Source: Legionella lansingensis
GTDB lineage: Bacteria > Pseudomonadota > Gammaproteobacteria > Legionellales > Legionellaceae
Assembly: GCF_900187355.1 (NCBI RefSeq)
Contig: NZ_LT906451.1
Coordinates: 124,001 to 188,000 of the forward strand
Direction of reading: 5' to 3'
DNA: 64,000 bases
Made by a program: the position numbers and the translations under genes. Below the pieces are notes generated by a model, which made no database searches, was not told the origin of the DNA, and saw only the letters and a program-made list of their open reading frames with translations. Positions within the stretch are counted from its first letter, which is position 1. The number at the start of each line of letters is the position of its first letter. Of the stretch, positions 55,467-63,488 are shown piece by piece.

Positions 55467-56747
55467 TCATACTTTGTATTTAATGTAATAGTTTTTGGTT
55501 AATTGACACATAGCTACTGAACCAGAAACAGCAAGCATAATAGGGATAAGAAAGACGAAATTCATCCTCGTGAACTCAAAGATAAGAATAATGGCTGTTA
55601 ACGGCATTTTTTGTGCTGCGGCAAGAAATGCCGTTGCGCCAATAATAGCAAAGGCATGTATGGGCACAGAAGGTAAACACAAATTCCAAATTCCTCCAAG
55701 TATAGCCCCTAGTAAAGCACCATTAGCGAGAGAAGGAGTTAACAATCCTCCTTGAGCTCCAACACGCAAGCTTGTCCAAACGAATATACTCCTTAATAAA
55801 AATAGTAAAATACTTAATCCAATTCCTACGGATTGATCAAATTCCATTTCTGCAGGGCTCTTGCCATTTCCTAATAGGGAAGGAAAATAGACTGAAAATA
55901 ACCCAAGGATTAGGAAATTAAGCAAGCAGGAAAAGATCATGTGCCAGCTATGAATTGCTTTGCTGCGTTGTACTGTGGCGATTTGAATAAACCAAAAGGC
56001 AAAAAAACCTAGTACGGGACTTGCAATAATGGAGCAGATAATTAAAGATGCATTCAATGAAATATCAGGTATTTGATAGATGGATTCATTTCCCAAACCC
56101 CACCAGGATACTAAAACTGCTATGGCTGAGGAGGATAATGCAAAAAGTAAAATAGTCCAATTGTAAGTGCAAAGTAATACTTCCAAAACAAAAACAGCAC
56201 CACCTAAAGGCACATTATAAACTGCGGCCAACCCAGCTCCAGCGCCACAGGCCAACATGATTTTGCTTTCTTCAGGACTTAATCCTGCTTTGGCTGATAA
56301 CCAAGAAGCATAGACTGAGCTTACTTCGCGGGGAGCTACCTCTCGACCAAGAGGGGAACCTAGTGCAATGGTTATGATTTGCAAAAAGGCATGAATGAAG
56401 GTACTGAGTGGCGGCATAGGTTTACCAGATTTTATTGCCAAGGCAATACTGACCAGAGGCTTACCGAAGCTATAGAGAGCCCACCAACCGATACCTGCAA
56501 TTAATCCACATAAAAAGAGGATAGTGATTCTTCTTTCCGGGGATGAAGCTCTGACTCCTTCTAGAAAGGTTTCATTACTTATAATGTGGAGGGGGCTGTA
56601 ACCATAAGCAATATGTTGAAGATAATGTAGTAATAGTGCGAGGCACATCCCTAAAAATCCTGAACCAACACCCACTAAAACAATGACCAGAGCCAGAGAA
56701 GCTTTAGAGCTTTGAAATAGTTGATTTTCGGTCCTGACTGACTCCAT
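55467..56747 (-). CDS. ClC-type chloride channel/transporter
   Basis: A 426-residue membrane protein with about ten helices. The selectivity-filter segments are GSPLGREVAPREV (GREGP-type loop, with the gating Glu) and LRVGAQGGLLTPSLANG (GGIFxPxL-type), and the N-terminal GSGFLGM. It may exchange Cl- for H+. The last loop (GREVAP instead of GREGP) is a mild variant. Single gene. Confidence 0.88.
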   Translation of the reverse strand: MESVRTENQLFQSSKASLALVIVLVGVGSGFLGMCLALLLHYLQHIAYGYSPLHIISNETFLEGVRASSPERRITILFLCGLIAGIGWWALYSFGKPLVSIALAIKSGKPMPPLSTFIHAFLQIITIALGSPLGREVAPREVSSVYASWLSAKAGLSPEESKIMLACGAGAGLAAVYNVPLGGAVFVLEVLLCTYNWTILLFALSSSAIAVLVSWWGLGNESIYQIPDISLNASLIICSIIASPVLGFFAFWFIQIATVQRSKAIHSWHMIFSCLLNFLILGLFSVYFPSLLGNGKSPAEMEFDQSVGIGLSILLFLLRSIFVWTSLRVGAQGGLLTPSLANGALLGAILGGIWNLCLPSVPIHAFAIIGATAFLAAAQKMPLTAIILIFEFTRMNFVFLIPIMLAVSGSVAMCQLTKNYYIKYKV

Positions 56748-56920
56748 TCTGTGAGTTCCTTTTAAATAAACTTATTGTCGATACATTTCTAGAAGCAATG
56801 AGTTCATTATTTATTTATGCTGTTTTTTTGGCAAGTGGAATTGTCCAGATCTAAGTTCAAACTATTAATCATTTAAGCGCGACGCGCGCGAATGTGTGGC
56901 GCTGATGGCCTTACTCTCAT

Positions 56921-57020
56921 CAAGCAAGCGTAGGCTGGGCTGTGAAGCCCAGCAATCATTAAATCCCGCTTGGAGAATAGAGATCCTGCTGGGCTTCACA
57001 GCCCAGCCTACGGCTTGCTT
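56921..57020. repeat. Palindromic repeat, CAAGC...TAGGCTGGGC
   Basis: The left arm CAAGCAAGCGTAGGCTGGGCTGTGAAGCCCAGCA and the complementary right arm (TGCTGGGCTTCACAGCCCAGCCTACGGCTTGCTT) span 100 bp, each arm itself a hairpin (GCTGGGC...GCCCAGC). It lies in the 668-bp non-coding gap after the ClC gene, with the next repeat at 57221-57300. The rest of the gap shows nothing. Confidence 0.7.
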
Positions 57021-57220
57021 CAACATTATCTAGCTCTAGATAAGTAATGAGCAGTCGATGCGGACGGTCGCTGGGAATTACGTAATAAGCATTACCTGAA
57101 ATATGATCGCTATTGAAGGATGTCATATTTAAACTGAGTTTGGGGTCAACAAGTAGGCATGTTCGAACACCCTTTTCTCTAAAGTATCTCCATCCAGTTT
57201 ATCTTCACTTAAATCAGGAT

Positions 57221-57300
57221 TTGCCGCGTTTGCTTGCAAACGGGAGAAATCCTTCGGATAGAGAAGAAAAATCCTGTTTGCAAGCAATAGGCTACGCTAG
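57221..57300. repeat. Palindromic repeat, GTTTGCTTGCAAAC arms, copy 2
   Basis: CGCGTTTGCTTGCAAACGGGAGAAATCC and ATCCTGTTTGCAAGCAATAGGCTACGCTAG match the copy at 49950-50039 in both arms and in the centre (CCTTCG...GAAGAA). Non-coding. Confidence 0.6.
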
Positions 57301-57415
57301 CTGAGAATAATTAGGAAAATCAATCACAGTAATCAATAAGAAAGTATTTGCTCTTGAAGGTTCCAAATTTGACTATATTTAACATTGAAAAATCTATTAA
57401 CCAAGGAGTGGCACT

Positions 57416-57730
57416 ATGAAAAAATTTCTTCCCATTTTACTTGCAACAGGTCTAATTAGTTTGGGCTCAGCTTATGCTAGTAGTAGTGGCTCAAGCTCCG
57501 GAACCTCTTCCAGCACCTCTTCTGGGGCGGGAACAAGCTCCGACACTGGAACTCCTGGTTCTGGCACGGGTACTAATACGGGTAATACCACCACAATTAA
57601 CGATGGAGTAGGTGATGGCTCCACAAATAATCTAAGTACCTCAACAGGAACCACTAATACAAATCCTAATACCACTACTGGAACAGAAATGAACGATAGC
57701 GGAGACACCGACTCCAGTTACGAGCACTAA
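57416..57730 (+). CDS. Small secreted Ser/Gly/Thr-rich protein
   Basis: A 104-residue protein: signal peptide MKKFLPILLATGLISLGSAYA, then a mature part almost entirely of Ser, Gly, Thr, Asn and Asp (SSSGSSSGTSSSTSSGAG; TGTTNTNPNTTTGTEMND). No cysteine, no fold expected. AAGGAGTGGCACT precedes the ATG. A surface or secreted disordered protein; function unknown. Confidence 0.7.
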   Translation: MKKFLPILLATGLISLGSAYASSSGSSSGTSSSTSSGAGTSSDTGTPGSGTGTNTGNTTTINDGVGDGSTNNLSTSTGTTNTNPNTTTGTEMNDSGDTDSSYEH

Positions 57731-57830
57731 AATATGGAAGTTAAGGAAAATTTTTCTTAGCTCCATGAAAATTTTAAAATAATGAGAGGGGTGTTGATTT
57801 TTTCAATGTTCCTCCACGAAACTTAGCAAG

Positions 57831-57900
57831 GTAGATACTGTCTTTAAAAGCAAGCAACCTTTTAATGAAAATGTTGCTTGCTTTTAAAGACAGTATCTAC
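57831..57900. repeat. Perfect 28-bp-arm hairpin upstream of the APH-fold gene
   Basis: GTAGATACTGTCTTTAAAAG... and its exact complement (57873-57900) leave a 14-nt loop. The arms are longer than a terminator needs. It ends 13 bp before the ATG of the next gene and could hide its RBS in RNA. Its last bases (CTACGCTAG) match the ends of the GTTTGCTTGCAAAC repeats. Confidence 0.6.
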
Positions 57901-57913
57901 GCTAGATGAACCT

Positions 57914-58903
57914 ATGACAGGAAATGACAATCTGAATAAAGAAATTATTCGATGGGGTGGCAAATACCTTTCATCTCATGGATATACACTCAAAAGCAAC
58001 CTGCCAGAAAATGTGCAAAACACACCTTGGTCTTATGTGGTCCGCTTTGCAACATCTGAAGGTTACATTTATTTGAAACACACGCCAGATCTGCTTGCAT
58101 TGGAGGCTATCATTACCCGGGTTTTGCATGATCAATTTCATGCTTCTGTTCCAAAAGTTATCGCACACAATGCTGAATTAAATTGTTTTTTAATGAAAGA
58201 TGCAGGCAGGCCATTGAGAGAAATTCTGAAAAAGCAATTCGATGCAACCTTGCTTTGTAAGGCTATCGATCAATTTACATCGATACAGTTGGCTGTCGCA
58301 GATCATGTCAATATTTTTCTTAATATTGGTGTTCCCGACTGGCGATTGGATAAATTACCAGCCTTATACAAGCAATTGCTTTCACAAAAAGACATATTAA
58401 TAGCGGACGGGCTATCAGACGTAGAAATTAGTGAATTAGAGACGCTGCTTCCAAAGGTTTCCGAGCTATGTAAAAAATTATCCGGCTATTCTCTCAAGCA
58501 AACCATTGTTCAATGTGATTTTCATGACAATAACATCCTCATAGCAGATAAATCGCAAGATATAACGATCATTGATTTAGGTGAGGTAGTAATTTCACAT
58601 CCGTTTTTTTCATTGATAGGCTGTTTGCGACAGGTAAAACTTCACCATGCACTGACAGCGGAAGATAATATGTATCTGCAGCTTATGGATGCCTGTTTTA
58701 AAAATTATATGAATTTTGAGTCTAAAAAACATTTATTAAATGCTTTTGAGATAGCACACCTATTATGGATAATTTATGAGGCATTGGGTCAATATCGGTT
58801 GAGGATCGCATGTGATAAAGCGAGATTTATGTCATTTCAAAGACATGGAAAACTGAGTGATAGATTGAAAGAATTTATGACCGCATGTATTGCGATTGAC
58901 TGA
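57914..58903 (+). CDS. APH-fold phosphotransferase-like protein
   Basis: About 329 residues. TIVQCDFHDNNILIADKSQ matches the catalytic HGDxxxxN loop (here C-D-F-H-D-N-N), and ITIIDLGEVVISHPF the metal-binding D after it. The N-lobe has VVRFATSEGYIYLKH and LNCFLMKDAGRPLREIL as the hinge. The frame extends to 57878 inside a hairpin; the ATG at 57914 follows the hairpin. The His-Gly of HGD is altered to Cys-Asp-Phe-His, so it may act on another small molecule. It ends near a run of minus-strand genes. Confidence 0.7.
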   Translation: MTGNDNLNKEIIRWGGKYLSSHGYTLKSNLPENVQNTPWSYVVRFATSEGYIYLKHTPDLLALEAIITRVLHDQFHASVPKVIAHNAELNCFLMKDAGRPLREILKKQFDATLLCKAIDQFTSIQLAVADHVNIFLNIGVPDWRLDKLPALYKQLLSQKDILIADGLSDVEISELETLLPKVSELCKKLSGYSLKQTIVQCDFHDNNILIADKSQDITIIDLGEVVISHPFFSLIGCLRQVKLHHALTAEDNMYLQLMDACFKNYMNFESKKHLLNAFEIAHLLWIIYEALGQYRLRIACDKARFMSFQRHGKLSDRLKEFMTACIAID

Positions 58904-58993
58904 GGATTGTCAGATGGGCTGAGAAAAAATAAATATCAAGTGTTTATTCAGTTATGTACAAACCTGAATAAACACGTTATTACCCGTATTCAC

Positions 58994-59236
58994 TTATGTT
59001 TTGATTTGCAAATTGCTTTCAGAAATGCAATAGGTAGTCAAATCTGGCTCATTAGTGATTTTAAACAAGTCAGGTTTGCCAGGGTTAAAAAAGCGATGTC
59101 TAGATACTTTGTCATACAAATAATAGCTACCCCACACTAACCCCGTTACCGTTGTTACTCGAGCGCTATCTATTACACTTGTTTTGGCAGCTCGACCTAA
59201 AAAACTAAATGCACTTCTCCTAAAAAATGATAGCAT
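58994..59236 (-). CDS. Small protein, unknown, strong RBS
   Basis: An 80-residue protein starting MLSFFRRSAFSFLGRAAKTS directly after GGAGGGAGTT, an excellent RBS. A weak hydrophobic run (VTTVTGLVWGSYYLYDKVS) lies in the middle, and the N-terminus is basic-aromatic. No family. It lies downstream of the mitochondrial-carrier-like gene on the same strand, with a 213-bp gap, so it could be co-regulated. Confidence 0.55.
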   Translation of the reverse strand: MLSFFRRSAFSFLGRAAKTSVIDSARVTTVTGLVWGSYYLYDKVSRHRFFNPGKPDLFKITNEPDLTTYCISESNLQIKT

Positions 59237-59449
59237 AACTCCCTCCGATTAATGTTTGATAATCCTGTTAAATGTTTATGCAGGAATTTTAAACGAAATG
59301 CAATTGGGAATGCAACTCTAATGACATAAGAATCATGAAGAAGATATTAAAAAATAAATGATGAGAAAAATTGATTAAACATTAATGAAAACATCCGTGT
59401 TTAAAATAACATCCTGGTCTATTTCATTATTAATGTACATTTAAAAGCC

Positions 59450-60355
59450 TTACTTAGGGCTTTTTCCAGGCCAAACTTTTTGCAACGGCTCAGGTCCCAT
59501 TATATGATCCAAACTAAAAATAAGGCCAAAAGTTATAGCCGCTTGAGGGCTTCTAATGAGCACTTCTTTTAAGAAACTAAGCTTGAAAAAGGCCATAGTA
59601 GCTTCTTTAAGCCCTACAGTTTTTACGTGAGATTTCGTATTCTGGAACATAGTATAAGGGGTTACTGTCAATAAACGGCCATCTACCACTCTGGATGCTA
59701 AGACCTTTTTGTCAGCATAAGAATTAGGAATAGTCGTGAAAATGGTTGCAACCACACCGGAAGTAGCACCACCTGCTAACTTATTATAAAAATCGTTATT
59801 AAATTTATAGAAAGAACTAATGTAATCTCCCATAAAACCGATAGCAGAGAAATTAATAAAGCCTGCGATAGAACGAGAACCCCAATTAACCTTCGTTAAT
59901 TTCCAAAAATTCTCTAGAGACCATTTAAAGTTTGTTTTGGTAATAATTGCGCCACCTTGCAACTTTGCTTTATTACTCAAAGCGCTACTTAGTCCGAGAT
60001 CTGCCTGCGAGAAAAGGAAGGTTCCAAGCCAACGTTGCTGTATAGTTCTTATTTCATCTTCTGGTGATTCTCGATTAGTTTGCTTAGAGGTTACAGCCAC
60101 GGCCCCCCGTTTTTGACCAGCAATTGCATAAGATAGAAAACCACGATATAAGCCCAAAAGTCCTTTGTTTGATGAAGGTGCACTGGATTGTTGCTGCAAC
60201 CGAGTTAACACTATTTGAAAGGGCTGGGTTGTCGCAGAAACAACAAAAGAAATAACCATCGTTTTAAAGGTCAAATTGGTCAAATCATACGGCGTTAGCA
60301 TAAAAGATGGTTTTTTCTTGCCTGAATTATTACTTGTTTCATGTTTTTGCTGCAT
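59450..60355 (-). CDS. Mitochondrial-carrier-like protein, Dot/Icm effector candidate
   Basis: A 301-residue protein. TMVISFVVSATTQPFQIVLTR has the P-x-x-x-x-x-x-R turn that ends the first helix in mitochondrial carriers (P45-R52), then LLGLYRGFLSYAIAG as the 'G-L-Y-R-G-F' element. A second, weaker repeat is LAGGATSGVVATIFTTIPNS then YADKKVLASRV. Six segments of moderate hydrophobicity and length near 300 fit the SLC25 family. Legionella LncP is a known effector of this family, but identity with LncP cannot be claimed. GTAGGAGAAACT gives a good RBS, and a PmrA-like box lies upstream. Confidence 0.6.
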   Translation of the reverse strand: MQQKHETSNNSGKKKPSFMLTPYDLTNLTFKTMVISFVVSATTQPFQIVLTRLQQQSSAPSSNKGLLGLYRGFLSYAIAGQKRGAVAVTSKQTNRESPEDEIRTIQQRWLGTFLFSQADLGLSSALSNKAKLQGGAIITKTNFKWSLENFWKLTKVNWGSRSIAGFINFSAIGFMGDYISSFYKFNNDFYNKLAGGATSGVVATIFTTIPNSYADKKVLASRVVDGRLLTVTPYTMFQNTKSHVKTVGLKEATMAFFKLSFLKEVLIRSPQAAITFGLIFSLDHIMGPEPLQKVWPGKSPK

Positions 60356-60400
60356 TGTAGTTTCTCCTACAGATTATGTTTGTGCATATAGTAATCATTT

Positions 60401-60420
60401 TTTATTAAGAAAATATTAAG
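60401..60420 (-). promoter_or_regulatory. PmrA-type box upstream of the carrier-like gene
   Basis: On the minus strand this reads CTTAATATTTTCTTAATAAA, close to the consensus cTTAATatT-N2-cTTAATatT of the response regulator PmrA (mismatches only in the last two positions). A TATATG hexamer lies 10 bp downstream (60385-60390) and the start codon about 46 bp downstream. PmrA activates many Dot/Icm effector genes. Confidence 0.6.
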
Positions 60421-60701
60421 TAAAAATTGTAAATTATGCTCATTAATTGTGCTTTGATTCAGAAGAACCAACTGATGGGGATCTTGAACCATTAAAGGCT
60501 AAGATAAATAGAGGTGCTTAGATAGAATGATGATAGGGATTGAAACTCCGAATTCTTCATATGGTTTGGATCATTTAAAAGATCAGATTGATCTCTTGTA
60601 AAAAGAGACATGATTAACCCTCAAGTTATGCGCAATAAAAAAGCATAAAGTTTATTTTATGCTAAACTACTTTTTAAATTCCTATCCTTCAGATTTTTTC
60701 T

Positions 60702-63488
60702 ATGGCTAAATTCAACGATCCAAAAGAACGATTAATTTATGCAGCAAAAACAGGGCTACACCGTACGGTAGCTAATATGTTTGGGACACAGGATCAACAC
60801 CAGGGGCTTGACAGTAAAAGCATCGATGAAGCATTACAACAGGCTACAAAAGCAGGCTTATCGGCCCACACCAAGGGTGATATTGAAAAAGCCGGCAAAT
60901 ATTGGAAAATTGTGGAGTCTATTTTTTCCTTAAAGACACCTCCAAAAGCAAGCGACCCAGTTCTTGAGGAAATCTTATCCACGTTGGATAAAAATAAACA
61001 AACTGAGCTAGCTAAGAAAATTCGAGCCCTGGGGAGTCATCAAGAACCAACAAGCGTACGTCCTTTATCTCCTGCTGAAGCAGTACAGAATCGATTGATT
61101 AATGCTGCCAGGAAAGGTCTGCCACAAACTGTGGCCTACCTCTGTAAAATACCAGAGTACCTGAAAGCGCTAGATTTAAAAACGAGTGATAAAGCCTTGA
61201 AAGAGGCAATCCAAGCAGGATCAAAAGCACAATCGAGGGAGCAAGTAAGTAAGTATGAGCCCAGCTTAAAAACGTTATGTGCATTACGTCTTAGGCAAAT
61301 TAAACTGGTTGCGGATTCTTATGACGAAGTAAAGGCCGTTGATCTACCAGCTACAAGTCTTGACAAATTATTAAGGGAGTTAACAGATTCAGGGATAGCT
61401 GAAGCGAAAAAAGGGAATCAGATGGCAGCTTCTCAATACTGGGAGGCTATCCAGGTATTATGCTCCTTAACGTTAAAAGGATATCGTCCTAGTGATTCAG
61501 TGATAGATGAGGCCTTAGTAAAACTTGCTAAAAATCAACAAAGCAAAGTACTGAGAAGTTTAATTGATCCCCTAGGTCAAGAGAGAGTTTTAAATGGAGC
61601 CCTGTCAGCATACGCTAAGGAAGAATTAGCATGGTTCCTAGAAGAATCCGCATGGTCTAAACCCTTAGATCAAGAGAAAGTTGACGAGGAATTTGCAGAT
61701 TATGCTATTGCAGGAAAATGGTATGATGCGTTTACAGTATATTTTAAGCGAATGCCTAGTCCATCTCAGCAAGCTCATGACTTCGCTATAAAACAGGCAT
61801 TTGAACGAAAAGAGTGGGATATTGTCGAATTTCTTCTGCAAATTAATGAGCCAACTGCTGTTTCTATCGTCGATGAGCTCTTAAGGCAGGCTGTGAAGGA
61901 TGATCAATTAACAATAGTCGAACAAATTTTTAGTTTTAAAACCTTGCCTTCCCTCAAGGCTTTTGAGGAAGCGCTAGCATCCGCGAAGCATGCGAAAAAA
62001 ACAGAAATAACTAACTTGCTTAAAGCTGCTAAGGCAGGAGATTTTCCGTTAGAAACCCATGTAGAGGCTAAACCCATATTTAAAGTTAATTCCCAAAATG
62101 ACTTTGATCGTGCTTTAAAATGCTCAGCATATTTGAGGGATTGGAGTAGTGTTGCCTCACTATTAGAACAACAAAAACCAAGTCAAGAAGTTGCGAATGC
62201 TGTATTAATACTCGCTTTAGAAGAAAAGAAGTTTGATATTATCGAACAGCTTATTCTTATGGATGATAGCAATTCGCTTGCGATCCCAGATAAAGAAAAC
62301 GCTAATGCGCTGTTTTACCGTTGGGTTGAAAATGGAGAGCTGGATTATATTAAGAAATTGTTCCTTAACACCACCAACCAACCTACTCAAAAAGCATTAA
62401 ATTTAGCCTTAGAATCTGTTCCTAAAACGTCAGAAATGGGCAAGTATTTGGTTTTGCAGAAACGATTTTCTTCAAACAAGGATCCATTACAAGGCGTTAG
62501 GTCAGTAATTGAACACTATGTCCGTTTCAATCAACATCTCTACGGTGTGGTTCCTGATTTTGAACGCCTCGTCCACGCGGTTAAGCAGTTTGAACAGCTC
62601 GAAAAAGCGGAAGACAGACAGGCCTTAATGGCCATAATGGGTGAATTTGTCGAAGTCCTGAAAGGCTTTAAAGATTTGCGTGATTACAAGGACAAGGAGT
62701 TTGAGCGTTATCTGAATTTTATTCAAGAAAAGGTTACTGGAAAACTAGTTACCCCTCGAGATGATCGAATATTAGTATTAGAAGAAGAACATAAGGAAAA
62801 GGGAACTGAGGTGGACTCTGAGCTCAGAGAGCCAGGTATACCGCCTTCCGAGATTTATTTTAGAAAGTTGCCGAAGGCCTCTGAGATGGCACAACTGGCT
62901 TACCATGATAAGTTAACCGAGGCTGCTCGCAACAAAAAATGGAGTCAGGTAGAAACGCTTCTGAATTCGTCACAACAACCCAATTCCCTGGTTGCCAACA
63001 AAGTCTTGCATCTCGCGGTTAAGGCTGGCCAATTGAACATCATCAAACAACTCTTTGGGCTTGATATCCCCAACCAGCCTACCGAGTTGAAAATTGCCAT
63101 ACGGGCAGCCAAAAAAGCGAACCAAGGAGAAATCGCAAAATATCTTACCGACCAAGATATTCTAATTTCTAAAGCAACCAATCCCCTGCAGGCTACCCGG
63201 TTGATTCTGGAAAATTATGTGAATAAGCATAAAAGAGAAGCTTTTGTCAGTCATTTCTTCGATTCCCCCGTGTCAAGGGTGCGGGAATTGATTAATGAAA
63301 TAAAACGCATCGAAGACAGCGCAACACCAGAAGAAAAAAATGCCCACGCGCTTAAGATTCTTGATGAGTTAAGAGATATCCCAGATATAAGCCGCAATCA
63401 AAATTTAGTTAGCCGTATTGATTTTATCGAAGAGCAAATCATTTCACTCCAAGATAAAAAAGCGATATCACCCTCTAACCCATTTTAA
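60702..63488 (+). CDS. Large helical-repeat protein, effector candidate
   Basis: A 928-residue protein of degenerate helical repeats (ankyrin- or TPR-like in rhythm). Units such as ERLIYAAKTGLHRTVANMFG and NRLINAARKGLPQTVAYLCK start the first two repeats. Later units include NAVLILALEEKKFDIIEQL and NKVLHLAVKAGQLNIIKQL. The stretch around NPLQATRLILENYVNKHK repeats an earlier DPLQGVRSVIEHYVRFNQ. No catalytic motif is visible. It overlaps the convergent M42 gene by 14 bp. Weak promoter DNA upstream, no PmrA box. Effector status inferred from repeats. Confidence 0.65.
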   Translation: MAKFNDPKERLIYAAKTGLHRTVANMFGTQDQHQGLDSKSIDEALQQATKAGLSAHTKGDIEKAGKYWKIVESIFSLKTPPKASDPVLEEILSTLDKNKQTELAKKIRALGSHQEPTSVRPLSPAEAVQNRLINAARKGLPQTVAYLCKIPEYLKALDLKTSDKALKEAIQAGSKAQSREQVSKYEPSLKTLCALRLRQIKLVADSYDEVKAVDLPATSLDKLLRELTDSGIAEAKKGNQMAASQYWEAIQVLCSLTLKGYRPSDSVIDEALVKLAKNQQSKVLRSLIDPLGQERVLNGALSAYAKEELAWFLEESAWSKPLDQEKVDEEFADYAIAGKWYDAFTVYFKRMPSPSQQAHDFAIKQAFERKEWDIVEFLLQINEPTAVSIVDELLRQAVKDDQLTIVEQIFSFKTLPSLKAFEEALASAKHAKKTEITNLLKAAKAGDFPLETHVEAKPIFKVNSQNDFDRALKCSAYLRDWSSVASLLEQQKPSQEVANAVLILALEEKKFDIIEQLILMDDSNSLAIPDKENANALFYRWVENGELDYIKKLFLNTTNQPTQKALNLALESVPKTSEMGKYLVLQKRFSSNKDPLQGVRSVIEHYVRFNQHLYGVVPDFERLVHAVKQFEQLEKAEDRQALMAIMGEFVEVLKGFKDLRDYKDKEFERYLNFIQEKVTGKLVTPRDDRILVLEEEHKEKGTEVDSELREPGIPPSEIYFRKLPKASEMAQLAYHDKLTEAARNKKWSQVETLLNSSQQPNSLVANKVLHLAVKAGQLNIIKQLFGLDIPNQPTELKIAIRAAKKANQGEIAKYLTDQDILISKATNPLQATRLILENYVNKHKREAFVSHFFDSPVSRVRELINEIKRIEDSATPEEKNAHALKILDELRDIPDISRNQNLVSRIDFIEEQIISLQDKKAISPSNPF

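Noticed and set aside
57472..57708. Minus-strand frame rich in Pro/Val opposite the Ser/Gly-rich protein
   Set aside because: The composition is the mirror of low-complexity codons on the plus strand, which has a signal peptide and strong RBS.
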